A DNA stretch of 41,661 nt, from contig DYLR01000002.1 of assembly GCA_020721975.1 (NCBI GenBank), positions 1-41,661 of the forward strand, in the 5' to 3' direction. Position 1 is the first letter of the stretch. Every line of letters starts with the position of its first letter. Of the stretch, positions 28,367-38,842 are shown one piece after another. The notes under the pieces are model-generated. The model saw only the letters and a program-made list of their open reading frames with translations, made no database searches and was not told the DNA's origin. This stretch comes from Blastopirellula marina. Its GTDB lineage: Bacteria; Planctomycetota; Phycisphaerae; Sedimentisphaerales; UBA12454. The position numbers and the translations under genes are program-made.

Positions 28367-28677
28367 ATTCAAAACCAAAGCTGAAATAATAGTTATATAA
28401 TCACAGCCGCAGATTGTTCACGCCATACTCACCGACCGAATATTAAAAAAGGCATTTAAGCCCATCCCCGCTGTGTATGATCCAATAGCATTAATGGCTT
28501 CTATAATATCTTTCAGATAATGGTCGTTAATATTGATTTATCTGTAAGGTCTTTCATTTCAAAAAGTTGCCATAAAATATCACTCGGACAGTATGCGCTA
28601 AAAATTGTGCTTTTTCAAGAAAAATTAAATTAGTGGTATTTGCCAAAACCCGTTCCGGCTGGTACACTATTGGCCTG

Positions 28678-28698
28678 CCCGCAGGCTGGGTTTGCGGG
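28678..28698. repeat. 8-bp stem / 5-nt loop hairpin (diverged, two G-U pairs)
   Basis: CCCGCAGG CTGGG TTTGCGGG upstream of the aldo/keto reductase. Confidence 0.6.
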
Positions 28699-28732
28699 CT
28701 GGATAGGCGATTATTTCTGGGGAATTCCTGCT

Positions 28733-29707
28733 ATGACAATGCGAATGAAAAGATTGGGCAAGACCGATTTGCAGATTTCCGCCGTTGGCCTTGGGGCTTG
28801 GGCGATGGGTGGGCCGTGGCTTTTCGGCTGGGGGCCGCAGGATGACAAAGATTCGCTCGAAGCCATTTTCGAGGCAATGGACTGCGGCATAAACTGGATA
28901 GACACCGCGGCCATCTATGGTCACGGCAGAAGCGAATGGATTATCGGCCATGCCCTGCGGGAAATGAAACGAAAGCCCCTGATTTTCACAAAGTGCGGCC
29001 TTTGCTGGGATGAAAAGTCCGAGCGCATACCGCGACTCAAACGCCAAAGTATAATGCAGGAATGCGAAGATTCGCTGCATCGGCTTGGCGTCGAGGCGAT
29101 TGATTTATATCAGATACATTATAATCAGCCGCCGGAAGATATTGAAGAAGCCTGGGCGACAATGGCCGATTTGAAACAGCAGGGAAAAGTCAGACATATC
29201 GGCCTGTCGAATTACGCCGTAGAGCAGATGCAGCAGCTTGAGAAAATTGAAACTGTCGAGACGCTCCAGCCGCCGTATAGTATGCTGCGAAGGGATTTTG
29301 AACAGGGTCTTGCCGACTATTGCAAAAAAAATGATATTGGCGTTATAATTTACAGCCCGATGCAGCGGGGGCTTTTGACGGGTAAATTCACCGCTGAGAA
29401 GGTTGCCGCTTTACCGCCCGGCGACAGTCGCAGAACCAATCCTGATTTTACAGAGCCGCGATTTAGTGTAACGCTTAAGCTTATTGAAAAACTAAAACCT
29501 CTTGCCGCTCGGCACGGCAGAACAACCGGCCAGTTGGCCGTTGCCTGGACGCTTGCCAATCCGGCCGTCAGTGCGGCGATTGTCGGGGCAAGACGCAAAG
29601 GCCAGATTGCCGAAACCGCACAGGCCGCCAACTGGCAACTGACCGAATCGGAACTAAATGAAATTGAAAAGTATTTGCAGGAATGGCAAAAAGAGATTGA
29701 AAAATGA
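28733..29707 (+). CDS. aldo/keto reductase
   Basis: '[25 protein letters not shown]', '[17 protein letters not shown]', '[10 protein letters not shown]', 'GLSNYAVEQ'. Start ATG 28733. Confidence 0.93.
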   Translation: MTMRMKRLGKTDLQISAVGLGAWAMGGPWLFGWGPQDDKDSLEAIFEAMDCGINWIDTAAIYGHGRSEWIIGHALREMKRKPLIFTKCGLCWDEKSERIPRLKRQSIMQECEDSLHRLGVEAIDLYQIHYNQPPEDIEEAWATMADLKQQGKVRHIGLSNYAVEQMQQLEKIETVETLQPPYSMLRRDFEQGLADYCKKNDIGVIIYSPMQRGLLTGKFTAEKVAALPPGDSRRTNPDFTEPRFSVTLKLIEKLKPLAARHGRTTGQLAVAWTLANPAVSAAIVGARRKGQIAETAQAANWQLTESELNEIEKYLQEWQKEIEK

Positions 29708-31137
29708 TGAAGCAAAATAATATTTATACAAGTCCGCTGGTTGAGCGAAATGCCTCGGCGGAAATGGCCGAGCTTTTCGGCGCGCAAAAGAAGTTCAGCA
29801 CATGGCGACGACTCTGGCTGGAGCTTGCAAAGGCACAAAAATCGCTCGGCCTTGACATTACGCAGGTTCAGATAAATCAAATGGCTGCACATCTTGACGA
29901 TATAGATTTCAAAAAGGCCGCCAAATATGAAGAAAAATTCCGCCACGATGTAATGGCCCATATTCACGCCTTCGGCGACGTTGCGCCAAAGGCCGCGCCG
30001 ATAATTCACCTCGGCGCGACAAGCTGCTACGTGGGCGATAATGCCGATTTAATAATTATGCGCGACGCAATGCGAATAATCGCTGGAAAAATTGCATGCG
30101 TAATAGATAAGCTCTCGATATTTGCAAAACAATATCGTGCGGCGCCGACGCTGGGCTTTACGCATTATCAGCCCGCACAACTGACAACCGTCGGCAAGCG
30201 GGCAACGCTGTGGGCTTATGATTTCGCAGCAGACCTTGCCGAGATTGAACGCCGGATTGAAACAATGCCTTTCCGCGGAGTCAAAGGCACTACCGGCACG
30301 CAGGCCTCGTTTCTGGAGCTTTTCAACGGCAATCATAAAAAAGTTCTCGCCCTTGACCAAATGGTTACAAAGGCTTTCGGTTTTACACACAGCTGTAAAG
30401 TTGCCGGCCAGACCTATTCGCGCAAAATCGATACGTTGATTATCAATTCGCTTGCCGGCATCGCACAATCGGCGCATAAAATGTGCAATGATATTCGTCT
30501 GCTTGCGAACTTAAAGGAAATTGAAGAACCATTCGGTAAAAATCAAATAGGCTCGTCCGCAATGGCTTATAAACGCAATCCGATGCGCTGCGAACGGGCA
30601 ACGTCGCTTGCCCGGCTGGTGATTTCTCTTTCAACCAGCCCCGCAATGACTGCGAGCGAACAATGGCTCGAACGCACGCTTGACGATTCCGCAAATCGCC
30701 GAGTTGTGCTTCCTGAAGCGTTTCTTGCGACCGACGGCATTTTGGAAATTTTGATGAATGTTGCCGATGGTCTTGTGGTGTATCCAAAGGTGATAGCTGC
30801 TCACGTTGCCGCGGAACTGCCTTTTATGGCGACGGAAAATATTCTAATGGCTGCCGTAAAAGCAGGCGGCAATCGTCAGGAACTGCATGAAAAAATTCGC
30901 GTACATTCGCACGCCGCTGCAGCGGAAGTTAAACAATACGGCAGGGCAAATGATTTGATTGCAAGATTGAAAAATGACCCCGCCTTTGCAAAGGTTGATT
31001 TTACAAAAGTGCTGAATGCGAAGAATTATATCGGCCGAGCGCCGCAGCAGGTTGACGAATTTATCCGTGATATTGTAATTCCCATTCGCAGAAAATATAA
31101 AAATTCCCTGAATAAAACAGCAAAACTTAAAGTTTAA
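29704..31137 (+). CDS. purB: adenylosuccinate lyase
   Basis: '[16 protein letters not shown]', '[20 protein letters not shown]', '[16 protein letters not shown]'. Confidence 0.95.
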   Translation: MMKQNNIYTSPLVERNASAEMAELFGAQKKFSTWRRLWLELAKAQKSLGLDITQVQINQMAAHLDDIDFKKAAKYEEKFRHDVMAHIHAFGDVAPKAAPIIHLGATSCYVGDNADLIIMRDAMRIIAGKIACVIDKLSIFAKQYRAAPTLGFTHYQPAQLTTVGKRATLWAYDFAADLAEIERRIETMPFRGVKGTTGTQASFLELFNGNHKKVLALDQMVTKAFGFTHSCKVAGQTYSRKIDTLIINSLAGIAQSAHKMCNDIRLLANLKEIEEPFGKNQIGSSAMAYKRNPMRCERATSLARLVISLSTSPAMTASEQWLERTLDDSANRRVVLPEAFLATDGILEILMNVADGLVVYPKVIAAHVAAELPFMATENILMAAVKAGGNRQELHEKIRVHSHAAAAEVKQYGRANDLIARLKNDPAFAKVDFTKVLNAKNYIGRAPQQVDEFIRDIVIPIRRKYKNSLNKTAKLKV

Positions 31138-31193
31138 TTTTTAGATCTGCGGGAAAGTTCGCAGGGTTTTGATAATAAAACGAAAGGATTCCA

Positions 31194-31718
31194 ATGACAC
31201 GTGAGCAGCTGATTAAACGCATCAAGGCCGTTGCGTATCTCGAAGGCGATTTTATTCTCCGCAGCGGCAAACGCAGCAAATATTATCTGGATAAATATTT
31301 ATTTGAGACCCAGCCGGATATTCTCAAGGCCCTCGGCGTTGAATTTGCAAAATATGTTACCCCTGACGTTACGCTGATTGCCGGTGCGGAACTGGGCGGT
31401 ATTGCCCTTGCCGCGGCCTGCGCAATGGAAGCCGGAAAGCCCTGGATAATCGTTCGCAACAGCAAAAAAGATTACGGCACAGGCAAACTTATCGAAGGTG
31501 TGATTAAAAAGGGCGATGTGGTTCTTTTGGTTGAGGATATTGCAACTACCGGCGGCCAGGTGCTTGAAGCGGCAAAAGTGATAACCGAAGCGGGCGGGAA
31601 AATTAAAAAAATTGTTGCCACAATCGACCGCAAACAAGGCGCCGAGGAAAACATTACCGCCGCAGGTTATAAATTTGAAAGTCTGTTCACAAAACTCGAC
31701 CTCGGCATCACGGACTAA
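31194..31718 (+). CDS. pyrE: orotate phosphoribosyltransferase
   Basis: 'FILRSGKRSKYYLDKYLFE', 'AGAELGGIALAAA', 'VLLVEDIATTGGQVLEAAKVI'. Confidence 0.92.
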   Translation: MTREQLIKRIKAVAYLEGDFILRSGKRSKYYLDKYLFETQPDILKALGVEFAKYVTPDVTLIAGAELGGIALAAACAMEAGKPWIIVRNSKKDYGTGKLIEGVIKKGDVVLLVEDIATTGGQVLEAAKVITEAGGKIKKIVATIDRKQGAEENITAAGYKFESLFTKLDLGITD

Positions 31719-31740
31719 TTATGCGGTATATGTCGTAGCA

Positions 31741-33105
31741 TCATTCCCACTCGTTTTGCATCCACTGGCTGCAAAGAATCGCGAAATCTTCAAGGTTCAC
31801 ATAGCAGTCGCCGTTAATATCGCCCGGCACAGGGTCGCTCTTGCACGGCGGCCAATACGCCATCCAGTAATACGCCATCTGCTCAAGGTCGAGCATATTT
31901 ACCTGCCCGTCATCAACGATATCCGCTGTCAAAGTTTTCCCTGTATGAGTTATTACCGTAAGGCCGTCCCACTCATTACCTCCTGGGTTGGATATTTTGA
32001 CAAAGCCGCGATAAAAACCGCCGTCATCTCTATAGCCGATAATACAATATTCGCCGTCTGGTGCACCGGAAATATTCTCCCAAAATTCGGTTCCGCCTGT
32101 TGTCCAGCCGCCGTAGTAATATTGATTATTTGAACCTCTTACGGCATCAACCGGAATCGGCTGATGAGAAACAATTACATAATATGGATAGTTCCCGCTT
32201 ACTGTGAGCGAAGAACTGTTCTGCGATTCACCGAGTTTTACATAGTCGGTATTTTGAATGTTATGATAATATTCCCACCAGTTTCCATAAATATTATAAT
32301 CTGTACTTCCACCCCAGACCTCATAAACAATCCACGGCTGACCGACGGTAAAATTGATATATGAACAGGCTGTTTTGCCACACCAGTATCCGATGCCGTT
32401 AGCGTTGACCTGATATTCATAATTGTCAAAGTACAGGGTTGCTTCCCATAATCCTGCCGCAAGCTGCAATGGCCCGACTGATGTTGTCAATTTGTTTAAT
32501 TCCTGGTTGAAATAGGTCTGGTCATCATTTAACTCCAGCTCAAAGTATATGCTTTTCGCATTAGGGTCTGTACAGCTTTGCCATGTTGCCGTCAGCGGGG
32601 AACTGATACTCGTAAAATCGGCAGGCGATGTAAATATTGGTTTTTGTACCGGCTGAGGTATCGGCTGCGAGGTCTGGCTGTCGCCATAATAGAAACTCGC
32701 CATCTGTGCGCCGCCGGAAGTATAATGTAGAACCACGGCATACCATCCGTCGCCGAACTGCGATAATCCGCTCATGTCCGCAGCTTCTTTTTTAAGTTCC
32801 CAGCACCAGGCCTGTTCCTGTTCATCCCAGTTTCGTTCAGTCCAGACCTGATTAACATCATCCCATGTGCCGGTGGTATTGGGAATCAGAAATGTATAAC
32901 CGACCGGTGTTGTGAATTCGATATAACCAACTTCATCGTCGGTGTACATTTCAATATCGATGTTGCAACTGACTGGCGCATACCCGCCGTTGGGATATTC
33001 AAGTTCCGTCCATATCGACACTAAAAACAGATGCTCTTCCGCCTCGGCCCGGCAAACACTGCAAAAGGCAAATACAACCAGCAAAACAAAAGCATACTTA
33101 CTCAT
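31741..33105 (-). CDS. secreted protein with C-terminal dockerin-like repeats
   Basis: Signal peptide 'MSKYAFVLLVVFAFCSVCRA'; C-term 'ADIVDDGQVNMLDLEQMAYYWM...GDINGDCYVNLEDFAILCSQWMQNEWE'. Confidence 0.85.
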   Translation of the reverse strand: MSKYAFVLLVVFAFCSVCRAEAEEHLFLVSIWTELEYPNGGYAPVSCNIDIEMYTDDEVGYIEFTTPVGYTFLIPNTTGTWDDVNQVWTERNWDEQEQAWCWELKKEAADMSGLSQFGDGWYAVVLHYTSGGAQMASFYYGDSQTSQPIPQPVQKPIFTSPADFTSISSPLTATWQSCTDPNAKSIYFELELNDDQTYFNQELNKLTTSVGPLQLAAGLWEATLYFDNYEYQVNANGIGYWCGKTACSYINFTVGQPWIVYEVWGGSTDYNIYGNWWEYYHNIQNTDYVKLGESQNSSSLTVSGNYPYYVIVSHQPIPVDAVRGSNNQYYYGGWTTGGTEFWENISGAPDGEYCIIGYRDDGGFYRGFVKISNPGGNEWDGLTVITHTGKTLTADIVDDGQVNMLDLEQMAYYWMAYWPPCKSDPVPGDINGDCYVNLEDFAILCSQWMQNEWE

Positions 33106-33220
33106 CCGACACCTCATAATTCCCCGACCAGCTTATATTATTTGCTTGAATATTTCTCCGCAAAGTATTTATTTTAACAATCGTGCGTGATAAATTCAAT
33201 ATGGGAGCAAAAACAGTGCG

Positions 33221-33260
33221 CAAAAAGAGATACCGACAGCTCCTGAATCTGTCGGTATCT
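33221..33260 (-). terminator. strong rho-independent terminator
   Basis: AGATACCGACAG (33228-33239) / CTGTCGGTATCT (33249-33260), 9-nt loop, then CTTTTT on the minus strand. Confidence 0.9.
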
Positions 33261-33436
33261 CAAAATCGACGTATGAAGAAGTTAATGGCAATTAGTATTA
33301 CATAGTATCCATCCCTGATATTCGACCCCGAAGGGTGTTTTCCCATTTTTGTTGCGGCCGCAACCCAAAACCCTCGGCTCAGCAGTTTTGCCCACTTATA
33401 TCGGGCTTAACCATCATCCCCCCTGTTTGAAGCTCC
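33221..33436 (-). ncRNA. candidate free-standing structured small RNA
   Basis: Promoter-like TTGCCT-17-TATATT just upstream (minus strand), no convincing ORF, several hairpins, and a 12-bp perfect terminator stem followed by CTTTTT. Confidence 0.5.
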
Positions 33437-33442
33437 AGATAA

Positions 33443-33471
33443 AATATAATAAATAAATCGTTGAAAGGCAA
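33443..33471 (-). promoter_or_regulatory. sigma70-like promoter for the candidate ncRNA
   Basis: -35 TTGCCT (33466-33471), 17-nt spacer, -10 TATATT (33443-33448). Confidence 0.5.
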
Positions 33472-33530
33472 AATGAGCAAGACAAACGGGTTAACCCGCA
33501 TTGTGTTCAAGACCTCGTGATAAATGTGGT

Positions 33531-34283
33531 TTAAATACGGCCAAGAAAACTCACAAGGCCGTCAAGAATTGTATAAGGGTGAGGCGGGCAGCCGGGTATA
33601 TACAAATCCACCGGCACAATATCGTCAGCGCCGTTGCATGTTTCTGCATGTCCGCGGTATATTCCGCCTGAAATTGCACATGCCCCGACGGCTATTACAA
33701 ATTTGGGTGATGGAACTGCGTCATAAGTTTTTTTCAGGGCCAGATTCATATTTTTCGTTACGGGGCCGGTAACAAGTATTCCGTCGCAGTGCCGCGGCGA
33801 AGCCACAAACTGAATTCCGAATCTGCCGAGGTCGAAGGCAAGCGTTGTAAGCACATTAGTGTCGGCTTCACAGGCATTGCATCCGCCTGCACTGACCTGA
33901 CGAAGTTTTAATGACCGTCCGAAGATTCTTCTGCTTTGTCTGTCGAGCATTTTCACAAGTTTTGCTTCTTTATCACAGTACAGCAGGTCATCGCGCCTTG
34001 TCGCGGCAAGACGATAATCTCCTGAAAACTCTATAGCGCCGGATGAACATATCCGGCTGCATTCTCTGCAAAAAATACATTTGCCCATATCGATATAAAT
34101 TTGGTTATTCTTCAGGGCTATTGCGCCGGTCGGACAAATATTTTCGCATGCTCGGCACTGATTGCATTTATCGCAATGTAAAACCGGCCTGCCTGCGAAC
34201 CGCTCCGGCATAATCGGCGGTTTTGCCGGAAACGGATAAGTGCGATAACCCTGTTTTATTCGCGATATTAAGGCTTTAAGCAT
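33531..34283 (-). CDS. fused 2x[4Fe-4S] ferredoxin + NuoB/HyfI-like small subunit
   Basis: 'CDKCNQCRACENICPTGAI', 'CIFCRECSRICSSGAI', then 'GGCNACEADTNVL', 'PRHCDGILVTGPVTKNM', 'VGACAISGGI', 'IPGCPPHPYTILDGL'. Confidence 0.9.
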   Translation of the reverse strand: MLKALISRIKQGYRTYPFPAKPPIMPERFAGRPVLHCDKCNQCRACENICPTGAIALKNNQIYIDMGKCIFCRECSRICSSGAIEFSGDYRLAATRRDDLLYCDKEAKLVKMLDRQSRRIFGRSLKLRQVSAGGCNACEADTNVLTTLAFDLGRFGIQFVASPRHCDGILVTGPVTKNMNLALKKTYDAVPSPKFVIAVGACAISGGIYRGHAETCNGADDIVPVDLYIPGCPPHPYTILDGLVSFLGRI

Positions 34284-34290
34284 AATAACC

Positions 34291-35808
34291 TCACAGGTCG
34301 TGTCCGCAGTAGGAAAGATTGAAACTTTTATTGCACAGCGGAAAATCGGATATCTGCTGATTTCTCATCGCCACAGCCAGACCCATCCAGTTATGAAATG
34401 ACGGGTCGATGATTTTATAGCGGACAAATTGTCCTTCGGCATCGGTTACGGCAATATGACAGATTTCTCCGCGCCAGCCTTCAACCATTGCCGCTGCGAT
34501 TTTGTTCGGCGCTGCAGGCGGTATTTCGGTTTGTACAGGGCCGCTGGGCATTGTGTCAAGCTGGTTTTGAATAAATGCTGCGCTGTGCTGTATTTCCAGC
34601 CATCGAACATACGCGCGAGCAAAAACATCTGCCGTATCCCATGTAGCAACCGGTATCTGGTTGAATCGGTATATACCGCAGGCAAAATTATATCGGCAGT
34701 CCTGATTAAGTCCGCAGGCACGGGCTGCCGGACCTACAAGTCCCAGCTTTGCGGCAAGCTGCTTCGATAATTTGCCGGTATCGTCAAAACGGCTCAGTAC
34801 GGACGGAGTTGTCCAAAGGCAGTTGACGGCATTGGCTACATCTTTGACAGCGGCTGTCAGGCGTTTGCGCAGTTCGTCGATATGCCGTTTTTCTATGTCA
34901 AAATTTGTTCCGCCGGGGCGGACAAAATTTCGTCCGAAACGATTACCGCAAAGGACAGCCGTCATATTCAGGAAATCGCCTCGCAAACGTCCGCAAAACG
35001 ACGCTGTGGGCAGATAACCGATATCGCCGGCCATTGCTCCGAGGTCGCCGGTGTGGTTAGCCAGCCGCTCAAATTCGAGGGCAATTCCGCGCAGACAATG
35101 CGCCCTGGCCGGAGCAGAGCAATTGCTCAAAGCTTCAAGAAGATGGCAGTATGCCAGGGTATGTCCTGTTGTAGTGTCTCCGGCAGCGGTTTGAATATAA
35201 TGAATCAGCCTGTTATGAGGCCGGCCTGTTATCTGTCGTTCGATTCCGCGGTGCTGATAGCCTAATGATATTTCCAGATGCAGAACATTTTCACCGTTGC
35301 ACTGGAAGCGAAAATGTCCCGGCTCGATAATACCGGCGTGTACGGGTCCGACCGCAACTTCATGTATCTCGCTGCCTTCGATACGGAAAAAATCCGTAAC
35401 GCCCGGCTGAATCTGCGCGTCGCCGGAACTGTTCCATAAATTACGATGTGTCCAGGACTGATGAAAACGTATCGGCTTAAGCCACGGATGGCCGTCGGGG
35501 CGGATTCCGAATTGTTCGGCAATTTCACGTTCGAACCAGTGTGCCTGCGGACAATCCGGCGTCAATGAAGGATAATTTTCCCGTACAGCCGTCCCTGCCA
35601 GATGCAATATTCCCTGGTGGTCGTCCGCAAGAACAGCTATTAGTTTCACCGTGTCGTTATTCTGCGGCAGACCAAAAAGTGCGGCAATACGTTTGCCGTC
35701 ATTGACTTCATTTATGACGATATTCCTAAAATCCTCGACAGGCAAACACGGCAGTGCGTTCGCATCGGCTGTTCTGCAATTATAAAGGCTAAGCATTCGG
35801 CGGCTCAT
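34291..35808 (-). CDS. NuoCD/HyfG-like large subunit lacking canonical NiFe-ligand cysteines
   Basis: 505 aa; 'AVGPVHAGIIEPGHFRFQCNGENVLHLEISLGYQHRGIERQ', 'ALEFERLANHTGDLGAMAGDIGY'; the RxCGxC position reads 'TAAGDTTTGH', C-term 'SFNLSYCGHDL'. Confidence 0.88.
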   Translation of the reverse strand: MSRRMLSLYNCRTADANALPCLPVEDFRNIVINEVNDGKRIAALFGLPQNNDTVKLIAVLADDHQGILHLAGTAVRENYPSLTPDCPQAHWFEREIAEQFGIRPDGHPWLKPIRFHQSWTHRNLWNSSGDAQIQPGVTDFFRIEGSEIHEVAVGPVHAGIIEPGHFRFQCNGENVLHLEISLGYQHRGIERQITGRPHNRLIHYIQTAAGDTTTGHTLAYCHLLEALSNCSAPARAHCLRGIALEFERLANHTGDLGAMAGDIGYLPTASFCGRLRGDFLNMTAVLCGNRFGRNFVRPGGTNFDIEKRHIDELRKRLTAAVKDVANAVNCLWTTPSVLSRFDDTGKLSKQLAAKLGLVGPAARACGLNQDCRYNFACGIYRFNQIPVATWDTADVFARAYVRWLEIQHSAAFIQNQLDTMPSGPVQTEIPPAAPNKIAAAMVEGWRGEICHIAVTDAEGQFVRYKIIDPSFHNWMGLAVAMRNQQISDFPLCNKSFNLSYCGHDL

Positions 35809-37276
35809 TAGCGGCCTCCCAGCAAACCGGCAATATGATGCAGCAGGCTGTTCAGACCCGGCGGTACATATACTCCCAGCATAAGAGTTGCCAGTATCAA
35901 CACCGCCGGCGGCACAATTGAAAAAATCCGCTCGCCGCCGGTGCGAACAGGCTTTATATTTCTGCCCTGCGCCATTCGCAGCGCAATGGCGGAGATACCG
36001 ATGAAAATAATTGCCAAAAGCACAAGATATGCCGACGCGACGGCATAATGTCCGCCGTCAATGCCTGCCTTGAGAATTAAAAATTCGCTCAGAAATATTC
36101 CAAACGGCGGAAAGCCTGTAATAGCCAGTATCCCTGCCGTCCATAACAGCCCGGATGCGGTATCGTCAAAAACAGCCCTCGTACATCGCCGGCAGTTTTG
36201 GTTTTATACGCGGCAAGAATATTCCCTGAAACCATAAACAAAGCCGCCTTGGTAAGAGAATGATTTACTGCGTACAGCATTGAGCCGAATACCGCCGCGC
36301 CGCCCAGCCCGACGCCGAGGGCGAGAATGCCGATATGCTCAACGCTCGAATATGCAAGCATACGTTTATAGTCCGCCTGACCAATCATAAACACTGCTGC
36401 AAATGTCATGGATACAAGCCCGAAAAGCGCCAGAAGGTCCCGTGCAAAGGCCGTATGTCCTGCGGCGGCGGTTACTTCAAATGCCCTGAGAATACCGACA
36501 AAGGCACAGTTGAGCAAAGCTCCCGAAAGAAGCGCCGACACAAGAGACGGCGCTTCGGAATGCGCGTCCGGCAGCCAGGTGTGCAAAGGAGCAAGACCCA
36601 TTTTTGTGCCGTAGCCCACCAGAAAAAATATAAAAGCCGCCCTGATCCACGGCGCCCATAGCCGTGAGGCTCCTGCGAGAAGGTCGCTGCGAACAAGCGG
36701 TATCGACTCTCCGTTATCAGCCGATGCGGCAATAGCAAGAAAAAAATTACCAAGAAGGGATACGGCAATGCCCACCGAACAGATTAAAAGATATTTCCAT
36801 GTCGCCTCAAGCGAACGGTGATGACGGTGAAAATAAATCAGCGGCGCAGTTACCAGCGTCGTCGCTTCCATTGCCACCCATAACATACCAAAGTTTTGAC
36901 TGGTAATGACAACCGTCATTGTTGTAAGGAACATAAGCAGACAGCCGGTAAAAGCGGCCTCGGGAGCATTGACAAAAAAAAGACCTTCTTCGGCATTATC
37001 ATTTTGGCTGTGCCGCTCGGCGCCAAGATAGGCTGTTGCGTACAGCGAAGCCGCAAGAAACAAAACGTCTGTGATGGTCAAAAACAATTGTGCGAGAGGA
37101 TCGACTGCGAACCAGCCGCCGAGTATCGGCGAGGGCGTATGAATCCAGCATGTCGCAGTAATTGCCGTATGGCAGACAGCAGCGGACACCAGAAGGGTGC
37201 GCCTTGGACCGTCGATTCGTATGAGCAAACTCATCAAAGCGGCGGCAAACGGTATAAATAATAATGCCCATATCAT
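35808..37276 (-). CDS. HyfF/NuoL-family antiporter-like membrane subunit, interrupted by an apparent frameshift
   Basis: ORF 36089-37276 continues in the -1 frame after CTGTTTTTGAC (T5 at 36168-36172): ...GLFFDDTASGLLWTAGILAITGFPPFGIFLSEFLILKAGIDGGHYAVASAYLVLLAIIFIGISAIALRMAQGRN..., joining ORF 35808-36023. Confidence 0.85.
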
Positions 37277-37279
37277 CGT

Positions 37280-37912
37280 TTAGTTCCTCAATATGCTAAG
37301 CTGGTCGGTATCTATATGGTCAAATTGTCGGCTGATATGGAAGATTGCTATACCCATTACGAATACTCCCACAAATACATCGAGCAAAATACCCAGTTCA
37401 ATCAGCAGCGGCTGCTGGTTTGCGATTGCCATACCAAAGGCGTAAATGCCGTTTTCAAGCACCAGATACCCTAATACCTGCGTCAGTGCCTTTTTGCGGC
37501 TGATAATAATATACAGCCCTACAATCAGCGTGAACAACGCCACAGGAATAAGCATTGGAGAATGAACACTGAACGGCATAGGCAGGCGCGTGCTTATCCA
37601 GTATGAAAACCCAAGTGCAACCGGTCCTGTCAGCAGTGACAGACCATATCCGACATAAGGTTCATCTTCACGCCAGACATTTAGCTGCCGCAGTGTTCGC
37701 CAAAGCATATAGGGAAATACGATGCCTTTTAAGGTTACACTCAGTACGGTAAATATAAGCAGTTGCGGCTCGAAACTGTGAATAAGCAGAGGCAACACAC
37801 CGAGAGCCACACCCTGCGCAGCCACGACACGAATACATACGCGCAGTCTGCTGCTTCCCAAAACAACCATGTTCGTAAGTATCAGCAGCACCATTATAAT
37901 ATCTGTCCGCAC
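37280..37912 (-). CDS. HyfE-like membrane subunit
   Basis: 210 aa hydrophobic; 'RKKALTQVLGYLVLENGIYAFGMAIANQQPLLIELGILLDVFVGVFVMGIAIFHI'. Confidence 0.88.
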   Translation of the reverse strand: MRTDIIMVLLILTNMVVLGSSRLRVCIRVVAAQGVALGVLPLLIHSFEPQLLIFTVLSVTLKGIVFPYMLWRTLRQLNVWREDEPYVGYGLSLLTGPVALGFSYWISTRLPMPFSVHSPMLIPVALFTLIVGLYIIISRKKALTQVLGYLVLENGIYAFGMAIANQQPLLIELGILLDVFVGVFVMGIAIFHISRQFDHIDTDQLSILRN

Positions 37913-37915
37913 AGC

Positions 37916-38842
37916 TTAATTCCTTAATGCAAAAACAAGCGACAATATCGCAAGTGAGATAGATGTAAAGAGCAGATTCGGCACATTTAGCAGTCGCAGC
38001 CGTGCCATACACGATTCAATAATGCCTGTAAAAACTGCTACGGCAAACACAGCTGCGACAGTAGCAGGTATTGAAAACCACTGCGGCATTTGGTTAATTG
38101 GCAAAAGCACTCCCACGAATATCGCGGCAAATAGCCACAGCTTCAGCGCAGCGCCATAAAGAATAAAAGCTAAATCTGGCCCGCTGTTATCGAGCACCAT
38201 TACCTCGTGTATCATTGTCAATTCGAGGTGGGTATTCGGGTCGTCTATGGGAATGCGTGCGTTCTCTGTAAGAAGGACGATAAGCATCGCCGCCGCGGCC
38301 AGCAGCAATGTCGCGCAATTATTTACCCACATCTGCGGCGTAACAGCGGCAAAAATTCCGGAAAACGAAATATTTGATGTCTGCCGTGCCATTGCTGCAA
38401 ATACTATAAATAACGCTGGTTCTGCCAATGCCGAAAAATGCACTTCACGGCTTGCGCCCATTCCCTCGAAACTTGAGCCGGTATCCAGCGCACCGATAAC
38501 AATAAAAAACCTCATTAGACCCAGTAAATAAGCCGCGAAAATTATATCGCCGTTAAAGCTGAACAGACTGCGCCTGCCGCCGACCGGCACGATAAATACT
38601 GCCAATATAATTGCCGTAAGACAGATTACCGGAGCTGTCCTGAATACCCATGATGTTGTCGTGCTGTAAACTGCGCCTTTGTGAAGCAGCCGCCAAAGGT
38701 CATAATACGGCTGTAACAGCGGCTGGCCGCGCCTGCCGGCAAAAAACGCCTTCACTCGATTGATTACACCCAACAGCATTGGCGCAAGCAGTATTGCGGA
38801 AGCGGGCTGAATTATCATTGCAGCAAGGTTTGTCATTGTCAT
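37916..38842 (-). CDS. HyfC/HycD/NuoH-like membrane subunit
   Basis: 'GVINRVKAFFAGRRGQPLLQPYYDLWRLLHKGAVYS', 'DDPNTHLELTMIHEVMVLDNSGPDLA'. Start overlaps the upstream stop. Confidence 0.92.
   Translation of the reverse strand: MTMTNLAAMIIQPASAILLAPMLLGVINRVKAFFAGRRGQPLLQPYYDLWRLLHKGAVYSTTTSWVFRTAPVICLTAIILAVFIVPVGGRRSLFSFNGDIIFAAYLLGLMRFFIVIGALDTGSSFEGMGASREVHFSALAEPALFIVFAAMARQTSNISFSGIFAAVTPQMWVNNCATLLLAAAAMLIVLLTENARIPIDDPNTHLELTMIHEVMVLDNSGPDLAFILYGAALKLWLFAAIFVGVLLPINQMPQWFSIPATVAAVFAVAVFTGIIESCMARLRLLNVPNLLFTSISLAILSLVFALRN

Noticed and set aside
33260-33420. 5S rRNA or 23S 3'-end fragment
   Set aside because: Short resemblances (AAGTTAATGGC, ATTAGTA, gggtgttttccca) do not extend to conserved rRNA helices; kept only as an unclassified ncRNA candidate.
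33524-33772. 82-aa plus ORF overlapping the NuoB-like gene
   Set aside because: Antisense to a strongly supported Fe-S subunit gene.
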